A stretch of DNA of 64,000 nucleotides from Pseudomaricurvus alkylphenolicus (GCF_011683955.1 NZ_JAAQPI010000002.1:510157-574156), one strand, 5' to 3'; counted from the first letter of the stretch, positions 18,405 through 27,062 are shown. Made by a program: numbers and translations. Notes: a model not told the origin generated them from the sequence alone.

Positions 18405-19321
18405 CAGTGATTGATCTGGCACTGGTTAATCGCCTGACGCAACACGTCAATGGCCTTGTGGCGGGGGAAGCTGGCACGCCATGCCAGTGCAACTGTACGT
18501 TGTGGAGAAGGGTCCGCGAATGGTCGGGTCACCAGAACATTGGGGGCATAAAGCGGGGCTACCGCCGCAGACATAGGTAAAATGGTGATACCCAGGCCTG
18601 AGGCAACCATATGCTTGAGTGTATCCAGCGAACTGCCCTCTGCAGCGGTACGGGTGTGCGTTTGGCTGTGGTTTTCAAGGCTGGGCTGCAGGTTGGGGAC
18701 AGCTTCCAGCACCTGGTCTCGAAAACAGTGACCGTCACCCAGCAACAGCACGTCATGGCCGTCGAGATCTTCCGGTGCAATAGCTCTTTGGCTGGCGAGG
18801 GGATGACTGCGTTCCATCAGCACCACAAAGGGTTCGTCGTAGAGCGGCTGGGTGACAACGTCAGGTTCGGTAAACGGCAAGGCCACAAGAATGGCATCGA
18901 GCTCACCTTTGCGCAGCCGCTGACGCAAAGTGGCGGTGTATCCTTCCTCCACATAGAGGGACATGCTGGGAGCCAGTTCCTGCAATTGGGGGATAAAGTG
19001 CGGAAACAGAAACGGTCCGATCGTAAATATCGCCCCCACATTCAGTGGGCTGCTCAATTGATCCTTACCCGCACTCGCCATTTCTTTGATAGCGGCGGTC
19101 TGTTCAAGCACCTGCTGGGCCTGTGCAATAATCTGCTCACCCAGGGGTGTGGACTGAACCCGGCTTTTGGAGCGCTCAAACAGGGCAACCCCCAATTCGT
19201 CTTCGAGCTTTTTTACCGCGATGCTCAATGTCGGCTGCGAAACAAAACAGCGTTCGGCAGCACGGCCAAAATGCTGTTCCTGAGCCAAGGTCACAATGTA
19301 TCGAAGTTCTGTTAGTGTCAT
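18404..19321 (-). CDS. oxyR: OxyR-like LysR-family peroxide regulator lacking Cys208
   Basis: 305 residues, equal to E. coli OxyR. The LysR helix-turn-helix is at the N-terminus (AAERCFVSQPTLSIAVKKLE, about residues 21–40), followed by the substrate-binding-like regulatory domain with the OxyR-specific NVGAIFTIGPFLFPHFIP and the redox loop LLLGDGHCFRDQVLEAV. By direct count Cys199 is at position 199, but position 208, where E. coli OxyR has the disulphide partner, is Val (GTC). The only other cysteines are at 25 and near 301. It is therefore OxyR by family and context (coupled to recG), but a classical C199–C208 switch is not possible. Autoregulation is likely, but no clear OxyR site was recognised in the upstream gap. 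Confidence 0.92.
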   Translation of the reverse strand: MTLTELRYIVTLAQEQHFGRAAERCFVSQPTLSIAVKKLEDELGVALFERSKSRVQSTPLGEQIIAQAQQVLEQTAAIKEMASAGKDQLSSPLNVGAIFTIGPFLFPHFIPQLQELAPSMSLYVEEGYTATLRQRLRKGELDAILVALPFTEPDVVTQPLYDEPFVVLMERSHPLASQRAIAPEDLDGHDVLLLGDGHCFRDQVLEAVPNLQPSLENHSQTHTRTAAEGSSLDTLKHMVASGLGITILPMSAAVAPLYAPNVLVTRPFADPSPQRTVALAWRASFPRHKAIDVLRQAINQCQINH

Positions 19322-19434
19322 TGGGGAAATCCATGCCAGTGAATGACATCCTTATTGTGGCACAGAGCTTTCATTGACGAGAACTATTAGATAGCAAGTA
19401 ATTGATAAGTTTGTCGGATTAGAGAGGTAAATCT

Positions 19435-20355
19435 TTGAAATCGTCACCATCGCCATTAATCAGCCCCGTTGCCATTCTGGGTTGCGGAGATCTGGGCCTG
19501 AGGTTGGCCAGGCTGCTCGATGTTGAGCGCTATGCGATCACTGGAATTCGGCGCTCAATCCCTGCTTCACTGCTAAACCAAAGACCGCAGAATCTGCTGA
19601 TAAACCAGGCTGACATCTGTGATCCCGGGCAGCTGCTCGATGCCATACCCGAAGAAGTGCAAGTGGTGGTGGTTACAATGACACCCTCTGAACGCAGTGA
19701 TGAAGGTTATCGACAGGCTTATGTGGAGAGTCTGCAGAATCTGCTGGAGCTCTGGAAACACCGGCAAGCCCCTCGATTACTGTTGTATGTATCCAGCACC
19801 CGGGTTTATCCACAGGACCAGGGGCAATGGGTGGATGAACACAGCAAAACCGGAGCTGGCGGCTATGCCGCCCGTCGACTGCTTGAGGCAGAATCCCTGG
19901 CTGCCAGCATGCCCTGTCAGTCCGTCATAGTACGCTTTTCCGGTATCTACGGCCCTGGCAGGGAACGCACACTGCGCCTGGTCGAGTCTCAATTGCGTGA
20001 GCAGGGTGGACGCACAGCTACGAACTCGACAGCTTACAGCAATCGGATTCACGCCGACGACTGCGCACGTGTGTTGGCGCACCTGATCGAGAGTCATCGA
20101 GCGGGATGCACGCTGGACAATCTGTACCTGGCCAGTGATATGGAGCCTACCCCAACCCATGAGGTACACCAATGGATCGGCCGTCAAATGCAGCCTGAGG
20201 GTGTGAACACAACTCAGCCAACATCAGATCAAGTCACCGGAAAGCGCTGTCGGAACCAGCGGCTGCTCGACAGTGGATTCCGATTCTCGTATCCCAGCTA
20301 TAGAGAAGGGTATCAACAAGTTATCGAGCAACGAAAGGCAGCCCATCAGTCATGA
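19435..20355 (+). CDS. NAD(P)-dependent epimerase/reductase-like protein (YeeZ type)
   Basis: 306 residues. An N-terminal Rossmann motif VAILGCGDLGLRLARLL (about residues 12–28) and the later YVSSTRVYPQDQGQWVDE, RRLLEAE, VIVRFSGIYGPGRERTL and RIHADDCARVLAHLIE segments match atypical short-chain dehydrogenases of the nucleotide-sugar epimerase type. The classical YxxxK is replaced by a YAARRLLEAE-type stretch, as in the YeeZ group. The start is TTG at 19435 with AGAGAGG just upstream; no ATG occurs early. Its stop overlaps the next start in ATGA, so the two genes are co-translated. The substrate is unknown. Confidence 0.8.
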   Translation: MKSSPSPLISPVAILGCGDLGLRLARLLDVERYAITGIRRSIPASLLNQRPQNLLINQADICDPGQLLDAIPEEVQVVVVTMTPSERSDEGYRQAYVESLQNLLELWKHRQAPRLLLYVSSTRVYPQDQGQWVDEHSKTGAGGYAARRLLEAESLAASMPCQSVIVRFSGIYGPGRERTLRLVESQLREQGGRTATNSTAYSNRIHADDCARVLAHLIESHRAGCTLDNLYLASDMEPTPTHEVHQWIGRQMQPEGVNTTQPTSDQVTGKRCRNQRLLDSGFRFSYPSYREGYQQVIEQRKAAHQS

Positions 20356-21509
20356 CAGAGCAGCACTTCTATAAAGTCGCATTGTTGAATTCCATCCACG
20401 ATATTTCTGCATCAGATTGGGACGAGCTTTGGCCCGACAATAGTCCTTTCCACAGGCATGGGTTTTTCGCCGCACTGGAAGACAGCGGCTGTACCAGCCA
20501 AGAAAGTGGCTGGAAACCCCAGCATCTGTTGTTGCGACGGGGTGATAAGGTGGTAGCTGCCATGCCACTGTATTTGAAGTTTCACTCCTATGGTGAGTAT
20601 GTGTTCGACTGGGCCTGGGCGGACGCCTACCGCCGCAACGGTTTGGACTATTACCCCAAGTTGCTGAGTGCCATTCCCTTTACGCCGGCCACGGGTGCCC
20701 GTATTGGTATCGCCAATCACGTTGATGCCTCCGAGGTCTATCAGCACATTAGCGAATTCCTCAATCACCATTGTCAGGAGCAGGGGATCAGCAGCTGGCA
20801 CTGTCTGTTTCACCGGGAGGAAGATCGTCCCTTTTGGAATGATCAGGTGACCCTGGAACGTCGCGGTTGCCAATTTCATTGGGTTAACCGTGGCTATGCC
20901 GACTTTGCGGACTTCCTCGGTCACTTTAATTCCCGCAAACGCAAGGCCGTTCGTCGCGAGCGCCAGCAGGTCCGTGATTACCATATTCAGTTGGATCGAC
21001 TGGTGGGCAAAGCCATCACCAAAGAGGACTGGGACCAGTTCTATTTGCACTACCACACCACCTATCTCAAGCGCAGCGGCGGTACTGGTTATCTCAACCG
21101 GGAATTCTTTCAGGCCCTGGCTGCCAATCTGGGGGAACAAGTGCTTATGGTCACCGCCGCATTAAAGGGGGAAAGAATCGCCAGCGCTCTGTGCCTGTTT
21201 GACGAGAACAGCCTTTACGGCCGCTACTGGGGTTGTTTGGAAGAGGTGCCCGGCCTGCACTTTGAGGCCTGCTATTACCAGGGCATCGAGTTTGCCATAG
21301 AGAAGGGTCTCTGCCGCTTTGATCCCGGCGCCCAGGGCGAACACAAAATTCAGCGGGGCTTTGAACCGACGCTGACCTGGTCTCAGCATTGGATCGCCGA
21401 CCCCAGATTCTCTGCCGCCATCGAGGATTTTCTACACAGAGAGACCCCCGGCATTAACGACTACCGGGAAGACTGTGCCAGCTATCTGCCATTTCGTCAG
21501 TCGGACTGA
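20352..21509 (+). CDS. FemAB-like N-acyltransferase (peptidoglycan recognition family, PF04339-like)
   Basis: 385 residues. The features fit the FemAB_like family of GNAT-fold proteins annotated as peptidoglycan biosynthesis/recognition: an early LNSIHDISASDWDELWPDNSPF region (in parts), YGEYVFDWAWADAYRRNGLDYYPKL (in parts), HFNSRKRKAVRRERQQV, LKRSGGTGYLNREFF and the C-terminal DPGAQGEHKIQRGFEP. No signal peptide or membrane segment is visible, so it is cytosolic. The ATG overlaps the epimerase stop by 4 nt. The last 13 bp overlap the convergent DUF938 gene. The acceptor molecule is not known. Confidence 0.85.
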   Translation: MTEQHFYKVALLNSIHDISASDWDELWPDNSPFHRHGFFAALEDSGCTSQESGWKPQHLLLRRGDKVVAAMPLYLKFHSYGEYVFDWAWADAYRRNGLDYYPKLLSAIPFTPATGARIGIANHVDASEVYQHISEFLNHHCQEQGISSWHCLFHREEDRPFWNDQVTLERRGCQFHWVNRGYADFADFLGHFNSRKRKAVRRERQQVRDYHIQLDRLVGKAITKEDWDQFYLHYHTTYLKRSGGTGYLNREFFQALAANLGEQVLMVTAALKGERIASALCLFDENSLYGRYWGCLEEVPGLHFEACYYQGIEFAIEKGLCRFDPGAQGEHKIQRGFEPTLTWSQHWIADPRFSAAIEDFLHRETPGINDYREDCASYLPFRQSD

Positions 21510-22102
21510 CGGTGGAACACCAATATCCGATTGTTGGCCGGCATGGCAATGTCTTGTTGAACCGCCAGCCCCAGGCCCGAGGCTGTGTCACGTACTGCCT
21601 CAAAGTCGCGGATGGCGCTATCGGGGGATTGCTGTAACAGCCACTGGTCAAAGCGGGCGTTGCTGGGACTGGTGTACTGACCGTTGTAGTTAAACGGGCC
21701 ATAGATAATCAGAAGACCACCCTCAACCAATACACTGGCGGCACCGCGCAGCAAATCAGGCACTCGCTCCCAGGCCATGATATGCAGCGTATTGGCGGTA
21801 AAGATGGCATCGAAAGGGCCTGCGGGCCACTGCGGTTGAGACACATCCAGCACCAGTGGCGGCAGTAGATTGTTGCCCGGGTAATCCCGCAGCCAACTCA
21901 GAATGCCAGGATGATTGTAGGGCAGGTCACTGGTTTGCCAGGTGACATGGGACAGAGCTTGCGCGAAAAATACAGCGTGCTGCCCAGTGCCGCTGCCAAC
22001 CTCCAGAACCCTGGCGTTGGTAGCTCGGGGCAACAGCGATTGCAGTACCTGTAGAATCGGTTGCTTGTTGTTTTCACAGGCCTGGGAAAAGGGTTTGTCC
22101 AT
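21497..22102 (-). CDS. DUF938 SAM-dependent methyltransferase-like protein
   Basis: 201 residues. It starts MDKPFSQACENNKQPILQVL, characteristic of the DUF938 family, and has the SAM-binding motif VLEVGSGTGQHAVFFAQ (about residues 31–47). Later signatures are TSDLPYNHPGILSWL, FTANTLHIMAW and LIIYGPFNYNGQYTSPSN. Catalytic activity and substrate are not established for this family. The ATG at 22102 is preferred over a TTG five codons upstream. It runs convergently into the FemAB-like gene, overlapping it by 13 bp. Confidence 0.88.
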   Translation of the reverse strand: MDKPFSQACENNKQPILQVLQSLLPRATNARVLEVGSGTGQHAVFFAQALSHVTWQTSDLPYNHPGILSWLRDYPGNNLLPPLVLDVSQPQWPAGPFDAIFTANTLHIMAWERVPDLLRGAASVLVEGGLLIIYGPFNYNGQYTSPSNARFDQWLLQQSPDSAIRDFEAVRDTASGLGLAVQQDIAMPANNRILVFHRQSD

Positions 22103-22138
22103 AATTGTGGCTGTCAAACTGAAAGGGCGAGTGTCGAA

Positions 22139-23038
22139 TCAACGGATTTTGGCAATAAATTTCGAAAGCGCTTCAAACTTATCCGGATCGTTATCCACAA
22201 ATCGAACCGTCACCTTGATAATCTGGGTATCCACCTTACTCTCGCCGGCGGCAATAGAGCTGAGATAGCCATTAACCCGAGCTACCTGACCATCACCGGT
22301 CTCAATATCCACCACCGCCTGATCAAACAGAGTCGGCAGGGTATCGCTCCGTTGCATCAGCCCGCTCAAGGCCTGTAGTGACATATCCCGCACGACACAG
22401 GCGCAGGTGCCATTGGGAAAACGCAATTGAGCCGTGGTTTTGGCCGATTTTCGAGGCTTGGGGGCTGCCTTGGGTTCGGGCTTGGCTGCGGCTTTGGGGT
22501 TGGTGAGAGCCTGAACACTGTCGCTGCTTGCGGCGCCGCCAGCCCTCTGGCCATTGCTCTTCTGTGGTTTACTCTCTTGCCCACCGGTGAGCACGTCAAC
22601 GGAAGCAAAAGCAACGCGATCGCCACTGCTGGCCAGCTTGATGGCATCCTTGGGTGATTTGCCGATCTTCGCCAGTTGCTTTACGGTCTTTTTCACCAAC
22701 TCGTCTGAGGTGAAGGGCTTGGTGATAAAGTCAGAAACGCCGGATTGTACTGCCTTGACCACATGGTCACGATCGCCTCGGCTGGTGACCATGATAAAAG
22801 GTGTGTCTTTATAAGCCTCTTGCTCACGCACCCAGCGCAGCAGCTCTTCGCCGCTCATACCGGGCATTTCCCAGTCGCTGAGAATCACATCCACACGCTG
22901 CTTTTTCAGCTGTGCAATCGCTCTGTGACCATCATTGGCGTCATAGATTTCGGAGCCGGGGATACGGTCTCGCAGCTGTTTTTTGACCATGTCGCGGATA
23001 AAGCTTGCGTCATCCACAACCAGGAATCGGATTGCCAT
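22139..23038 (-). CDS. CheY-like receiver fused to a PilZ-like domain
   Basis: 299 residues. Residues 1–~125 are a receiver domain with the acidic VVDDASF, phosphoacceptor Asp in VILSDWEMPGMSGEELL (about residue 57), the Thr/Ser of IMVTSRGD and the Lys of ITKPFTSDEL. A low-complexity Ala/Lys/Pro linker spans about 150–205. The C-terminal ~95 residues (TAQLRFPNGTCACVVRDMSLQALSGLM, in parts; TGDGQVARVNGYLSSIAAGESKVD, in parts) resemble a divergent PilZ or related beta-barrel domain. The protein could link phosphorylation to c-di-GMP signalling; the exact RxxxR c-di-GMP motif is not obvious. No kinase is adjacent. Confidence 0.8.
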   Translation of the reverse strand: MAIRFLVVDDASFIRDMVKKQLRDRIPGSEIYDANDGHRAIAQLKKQRVDVILSDWEMPGMSGEELLRWVREQEAYKDTPFIMVTSRGDRDHVVKAVQSGVSDFITKPFTSDELVKKTVKQLAKIGKSPKDAIKLASSGDRVAFASVDVLTGGQESKPQKSNGQRAGGAASSDSVQALTNPKAAAKPEPKAAPKPRKSAKTTAQLRFPNGTCACVVRDMSLQALSGLMQRSDTLPTLFDQAVVDIETGDGQVARVNGYLSSIAAGESKVDTQIIKVTVRFVDNDPDKFEALSKFIAKIR

Positions 23039-23040
23039 AG

Positions 23041-23071
23041 GGTTACTCTATTGTTTCTCCCAAGAGTAACC
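23041..23071. repeat. Inverted repeat just upstream of the receiver–PilZ gene
   Basis: GGTTACTCT (23041–23049) and AGAGTAACC (23063–23071) form a 9-bp stem in the 51-bp gap between yaaA and the receiver–PilZ gene. The stem ends 2 bp before the ATG of the latter, and a GGGAG stretch lies in the loop, so the stem could mask translation initiation. Confidence 0.6.
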
Positions 23072-23089
23072 CAACTTTAGCCGGAAGCG

Positions 23090-23866
23090 TTAGCTTTCCA
23101 ATTGGCGTGTAAATACCCACTCTTTCTCCGAGGACATAGCCTCGTTGTAGCTGTAGCCTTCGCTGTCAAAGCCCTTCAGGTCTTCGACCTGGGTGATGCG
23201 GTTGCGAATGGCATAGGAGCACATCAGGCCGCGCGCTTTCTTGGCATAGAAGCTGATGATTTTGTATTTATCACCTTTCCAGTCCTTGAAAACGGGAGTA
23301 ATCACCTGGGCGTTCAGGGATTTGGGTTTCACCGATTTAAAGTACTCGTTGGAGGCCAAGTTCACCAGAACTTCAGACTTTAGAGTCTTTAGCTGGCGGT
23401 TCAGGGCCTCAGTGATACGGTCATCCCAAAAACTGTAGAGGTCTTTTCCTCTCTGGTTGGCAAACCTGGTACCCATTTCCAGGCGATAAGGTTGCATCAA
23501 GTCCAAGGGACGAAGCAAACCGTAGAGTCCCGAGAGGATACGCAGATGCTTTTGGGCGAATTTGAAATCGTCGGCTTTGAAGCTGGTGGCTTCGAGCCCG
23601 GAGTACACATCGCCATTAAAGGCCAGTACCGCCTGCTTGGCATTATCCCTATCAAACGGGGTCTGCCACTCCTGAAAACGATCATAATTAAGAACGCCAA
23701 GTTTATCGCTGATACTCATCAGCGAAGAGATCTCCTGGGGCGCAAGATCACGTAATTCATTAATCAGCAGCTGGGCATCGTCCAACAATTCTGGCTGGGT
23801 GTGCTGCTTGGTCTTGCTCGGAGTATCGTAGTCCAGGTTTTTGGCGGGTGAAATGACCAGAAGCAT
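23090..23866 (-). CDS. yaaA: Peroxide stress protein YaaA
   Basis: 258 residues, identical in size to E. coli YaaA. It starts [16 protein letters not shown] and has the family signatures [58 protein letters not shown] (in parts), [13 protein letters not shown] and [10 protein letters not shown]. In E. coli YaaA is part of the OxyR regulon and lowers intracellular free iron during hydrogen peroxide stress; it also binds DNA. It lies 3.8 kb from the OxyR-like gene, but no OxyR operator was recognised. Confidence 0.95.
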   Translation of the reverse strand: MLLVISPAKNLDYDTPSKTKQHTQPELLDDAQLLINELRDLAPQEISSLMSISDKLGVLNYDRFQEWQTPFDRDNAKQAVLAFNGDVYSGLEATSFKADDFKFAQKHLRILSGLYGLLRPLDLMQPYRLEMGTRFANQRGKDLYSFWDDRITEALNRQLKTLKSEVLVNLASNEYFKSVKPKSLNAQVITPVFKDWKGDKYKIISFYAKKARGLMCSYAIRNRITQVEDLKGFDSEGYSYNEAMSSEKEWVFTRQLES

Positions 23867-24004
23867 AGGTTGGTTTCCGTTGTGCGAGGAAGTTCATCGG
23901 GGCTCTGGGATTCAGAGCGGTTAAGATCACTCGGGGTTAATTGTTGACCCTGGGCTGTCGCCGGGCTCAGAGTCGCAACAGTCATGTTTGCCCAGCAATT
24001 CGGG

Positions 24005-24484
24005 CTATTCCGGCTTGAGAATGTCCTGCCACCAATTGAGAGGGGTCGTGCCATCGGCCGGGTCGTATACATTGCCATACACCCAAGCCACATCATCACT
24101 TACCGCCCTGTTGAGAATTTCTTCAATTTGTTGAAACCCACAACTGACATGGATGCTGTAAACCAGCATACGGGGTGTTTCAATGTCCAGCTCACCGCCC
24201 AGTTTTTCCAGCGGCGGAGTCAATCGATCAGCCAGTTCTCCGCTGTCGCCACGGCAGAATACGCGAATCGACAAATTGCCACTGCGTTTGAGCAGCGTAA
24301 ATTCCTGGCTGCCTTTCTCCAGCTTGATCACATCCCCACTGGCGATGCCTTTGATAAAGGCCGGTGACTTGACCAGCTGACAGCTGTTGTCTTCCTGGAT
24401 AATCACCTGCAGACGCTCGGCCACGGGCTTACCGTCGGGGCCAATTCCGGCAAAGAGCTCAATTACCTGCAATGCGTTGGACAT
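24005..24484 (-). CDS. DUF4265-like conserved hypothetical protein
   Basis: 159 residues with the ATG at 24484, preceded by GCGGAAAC. The stretch QLVKSPAFIKGIASGDVIKLEKG (in parts) resembles the conserved core of DUF4265 proteins. The C-terminal half is rich in PPLEKLGGELDIETPRM and ends WWQDILKPE. No signal, membrane segment or catalytic motif is visible. It shares a short divergent region with the M48 peptidase gene. Function is unknown. Confidence 0.7.
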   Translation of the reverse strand: MSNALQVIELFAGIGPDGKPVAERLQVIIQEDNSCQLVKSPAFIKGIASGDVIKLEKGSQEFTLLKRSGNLSIRVFCRGDSGELADRLTPPLEKLGGELDIETPRMLVYSIHVSCGFQQIEEILNRAVSDDVAWVYGNVYDPADGTTPLNWWQDILKPE

Positions 24485-24548
24485 AAGTTTCCGCTTCATT
24501 GTTAAAATGGTCGCATTATACGCAATTGTTGCAGATATGGAGATTTGT

Positions 24549-25835
24549 ATGGTGAAGATTATCCGCCTGTGTGGATTAATGCTGACTCTGTCGGTGTTAG
24601 CCGCCTGTTCAACCAACCCGGTTACCGGAAAGTCGGAATTTAGCGCCATTTCACCCGCACAGGAGCTGGCCATTGGCGCTCGCCAGTACGGCCCCAGTCA
24701 ACAGAGCCAGGGCGGAATCTATACCTTGGATCCGGAGCTGAGCCGCTATGTCACCGAAGTGGGCCAAAAGCTTGCGGCCGTCAGTCATCAACCCGATCTT
24801 CCCTATGAGTTTGTGGTTCTCAATAACGATGTGCCCAATGCCTGGGCACTGCCTGGCGGCAAGATCGCCATCAATCGCGGGCTCATGGTTCATCTTGAGG
24901 ATGAAGCCCAACTGGCAGCGGTTCTGGGACATGAAATCGTTCACGCCGCTGCCCGTCACAGTGCTCAACAAATGACCCAGAGCATGCTGATCGGCATCGG
25001 CGGGCAGTTGGCCGTGGCCGCCGGGCGCAATAGTGGCTACGGCGATCTGGTGGGTACCGGCGTACAGTTGGGTTCGGCTTTGTACCAGGCCAGCTACGGA
25101 CGCGATCAGGAGCTTCAGGCTGACGATTACGGCATGCTGTATATGGCTCGTGCTGGTTATGAACCGGAAGCGGCGGTGGAGTTGCAACAGACCTTTGTCC
25201 GGCTTGCCGAAGGGCGTCAGAGCAACTGGCTGGAAGGCTTGTTTGCCAGTCACCCGCCATCGCAGCAACGTGTGGATGCCAACCGTGTCAAGGCCTCAAA
25301 ACTGACCCCGGGCGAACGCCATCGCCAGCGCTACCAGCGAGCCATGGCAACGGTGACGCGCAATCAACCTGCCTATGAATTACACCAGAAGGCCCAAAAG
25401 GCCGCTTCAGAAAAGAACTTTGATGCGGCGCAACAGCTGCTGCAACAAGCCATAGACAAGCAGCCCCGGGAGCCCCTGTTCTACGCGACTGCCGGCCAGC
25501 TGGAGCTTCATAACAAACGCTATGATAAGGCGATTAAGCACTTTAAACGCGCCCATGAACTCTACCCAGAGTACTTCTTACCCTTGCTGGGCCGTGGTGT
25601 AGCAACCAAAGCCTTGGGTTTTGTTGATCGCGCCGAACAGGATTTGATCATGAGCAGCAAAATGCTGCCAACTCAGGCCGCGGCTTTTTATCTGGGGGAA
25701 ATCAAATTGGAACAGGGAGACAAGAACTCCGCTGTCGTGTATTTCAGGCAATCTGCTCAGGGCGGGGGGGAACTGGGTAAGCGTTCCCAGGAATATCTGC
25801 AGCAGTTGGCACCAGCTGCCACACAGCAACAATGA
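24549..25835 (+). CDS. M48-family metallopeptidase lipoprotein with C-terminal TPR
   Basis: 428 residues from the ATG at 24549, which has GGAG 8 nt upstream. A lipoprotein signal with lipobox LAAC (Cys near residue 18) is followed by STNPVTGKSEF, usual for this group. The zinc site is the HEXXH of LGHEIVHAAARHSA (about residue 125) with the downstream glutamate in QELQADDYGMLYMARAGY. The C-terminal ~150 residues form tetratricopeptide repeats (AQQLLQQAIDKQPREPLFYATAGQLEL, in parts; RYDKAIKHFKRAHELYP). It probably acts in the periplasm as a quality-control protease like BepA or LoiP. Confidence 0.9.
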   Translation: MVKIIRLCGLMLTLSVLAACSTNPVTGKSEFSAISPAQELAIGARQYGPSQQSQGGIYTLDPELSRYVTEVGQKLAAVSHQPDLPYEFVVLNNDVPNAWALPGGKIAINRGLMVHLEDEAQLAAVLGHEIVHAAARHSAQQMTQSMLIGIGGQLAVAAGRNSGYGDLVGTGVQLGSALYQASYGRDQELQADDYGMLYMARAGYEPEAAVELQQTFVRLAEGRQSNWLEGLFASHPPSQQRVDANRVKASKLTPGERHRQRYQRAMATVTRNQPAYELHQKAQKAASEKNFDAAQQLLQQAIDKQPREPLFYATAGQLELHNKRYDKAIKHFKRAHELYPEYFLPLLGRGVATKALGFVDRAEQDLIMSSKMLPTQAAAFYLGEIKLEQGDKNSAVVYFRQSAQGGGELGKRSQEYLQQLAPAATQQQ

Positions 25836-25844
25836 CAATGAAAG

Positions 25845-25861
25845 GGGCGGTTATTCCGCCC
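25845..25861. terminator. Short hairpin between convergent M48 and small lipoprotein genes
   Basis: GGGCGG (25845–25850) and CCGCCC (25856–25861) pair around TTATT just after the M48 stop. The T-rich tail is poor, so terminator function is tentative. Confidence 0.4.
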
Positions 25862-25890
25862 TATCTCTTCTCTATTGATAAAAGCGGCCT

Positions 25891-26112
25891 TTAGTAGGAC
25901 CGGCACACAAAAGAGCCCAGCTCTTCTTTGCGGCGTTTGCATTCCTTGCGCAGGTTTTCACAGGCCTGGGCCTTGCCCGGCGCAGTGGGTTTACGGTCCA
26001 GACACTCACCATAACGCTGCGCCAGTTCGTAGTCGTCCATGTTGCGAATGGCTGAGTCATTGCCGCAGGCAACCAGGCCGACACTCAGCAGAATTAGGAA
26101 CCATTTAGTCAT
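25891..26112 (-). CDS. Small predicted lipoprotein
   Basis: 73 residues. The N-terminus MTKWFLILLSVGLVACGND has a lysine, a hydrophobic core and a lipobox-like LVAC with Cys at about residue 16. The mature part is short, charged and contains four cysteines (ECLD, ACEN, ECKR, VCRS), which could form disulphides in the periplasm. No family was recognised. It is convergent with the M48 peptidase gene. Confidence 0.65.
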   Translation of the reverse strand: MTKWFLILLSVGLVACGNDSAIRNMDDYELAQRYGECLDRKPTAPGKAQACENLRKECKRRKEELGSFVCRSY

Positions 26113-26299
26113 GTATAACCCGTAATTATAAGAATGATTGCTTTATAGCTGTGACACTCCAAGACGCAGGGAATTATACGACGGGAATTGGCACTTCCCA
26201 AGTCTTGTCTGGGAATCATGGCAATCTAGTACTGCCAGGGGAGAACAAAGGTTGAATAACCCTAAGGCGATCAGGGTGAAAATGGACCCGCTGATTGGC

Positions 26300-26323
26300 G
26301 GGGCGCAGTTTTGACCGCGCCCC
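26300..26323 (-). terminator. Hairpin downstream of phoU
   Basis: GGGGCGC (26300–26306) and GCGCCCC (26317–26323) form a 7-bp GC stem with a 10-nt loop, 8 bp after the phoU stop. There is no clear T-run. Its position fits the end of the pst–phoU transcript. The 218-bp gap 26113–26330 otherwise shows nothing I can name. Confidence 0.5.
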
Positions 26324-26330
26324 AAGTCCA

Positions 26331-27047
26331 TCATTTATCTTTCAGCTGTCGCTTCATTTCCTTGACGCTGATATGGCGAACATCCAGCCCTTTCACCAGA
26401 TAGATCACGTGCTCCGCGATATTGCGAGCGTGGTCGCCAATACGCTCCAGGGAGCGCAGCGCCCAGATAATGTTCATCACACGAGAGATAGAACGTGGAT
26501 CTTCCATCATATAGGTGGCGAGTTCACGCATGGCTGTTTTGTATTCCTGATCCACGCGTTTGTCTTCCTGGGCAACTTTGACGGCGGTGTCCACATCAAA
26601 GCGGGCAAAAGCATCGAGAGTGGTAATCACCATTTGATGTACGATGGAACCAATGTGGCGCAGCTCCACATAACCCCGCGGCGCCTCACCATCTTCATTG
26701 AGATGGATAGACATCTTGGCGATCTTTTGAGCTTCATCACCCATTCGCTCCAGATCCCGGGTAATCTTTGCTACCGCCAATACCATACGCAGGTCTGAGG
26801 CGGCGGGTTGGCGGCGAGCCAGAACCGTGGTGCAAGCTTCATCGAGCTTCATTTCGCGCTCGTCCACTTCCTCTTCAACCACGATAACCTGCTCGGCCAA
26901 TTCGCCGTCGGCGGTGGTAATCGCTTTTACTGCATTGATGGTCTGTTGCTCGACCACACCACCCATTTCCAGCAACTGGGTTTTCAGCTCTTCCAGATCG
27001 GCGTTGAACTGCTGGGAAATATGCTGATCAAGGTTGAGTTTGTCCAT
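26331..27047 (-). CDS. phoU: Phosphate-specific transport system accessory protein PhoU
   Basis: 238 residues (E. coli 241). It is made of two three-helix bundles. The family signatures are HISQQFNADLEELKTQLLEMGG (in parts) near the N-terminus, the acidic metal-binding-type helices VVEEEVDEREMKLDE and ARRQPAASDLRMVLAVAKITRDLERMGDEA (in parts), and in the second repeat RSLERIGDHARNIAEHVIYL. It couples PstSCAB transport state to PhoR, repressing the Pho regulon at high phosphate. It follows pstB by 15 bp in the operon. Confidence 0.96.
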   Translation of the reverse strand: MDKLNLDQHISQQFNADLEELKTQLLEMGGVVEQQTINAVKAITTADGELAEQVIVVEEEVDEREMKLDEACTTVLARRQPAASDLRMVLAVAKITRDLERMGDEAQKIAKMSIHLNEDGEAPRGYVELRHIGSIVHQMVITTLDAFARFDVDTAVKVAQEDKRVDQEYKTAMRELATYMMEDPRSISRVMNIIWALRSLERIGDHARNIAEHVIYLVKGLDVRHISVKEMKRQLKDK

Positions 27048-27062
27048 GGCGTCTTTCTCCTG

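Noticed and set aside
19322-19434. Possible OxyR site (CTATTAGATAG) upstream of oxyR
   Set aside because: The CTAT and ATAG elements are 3 bp apart, not 7 as in the OxyR consensus, and no further elements follow in register.
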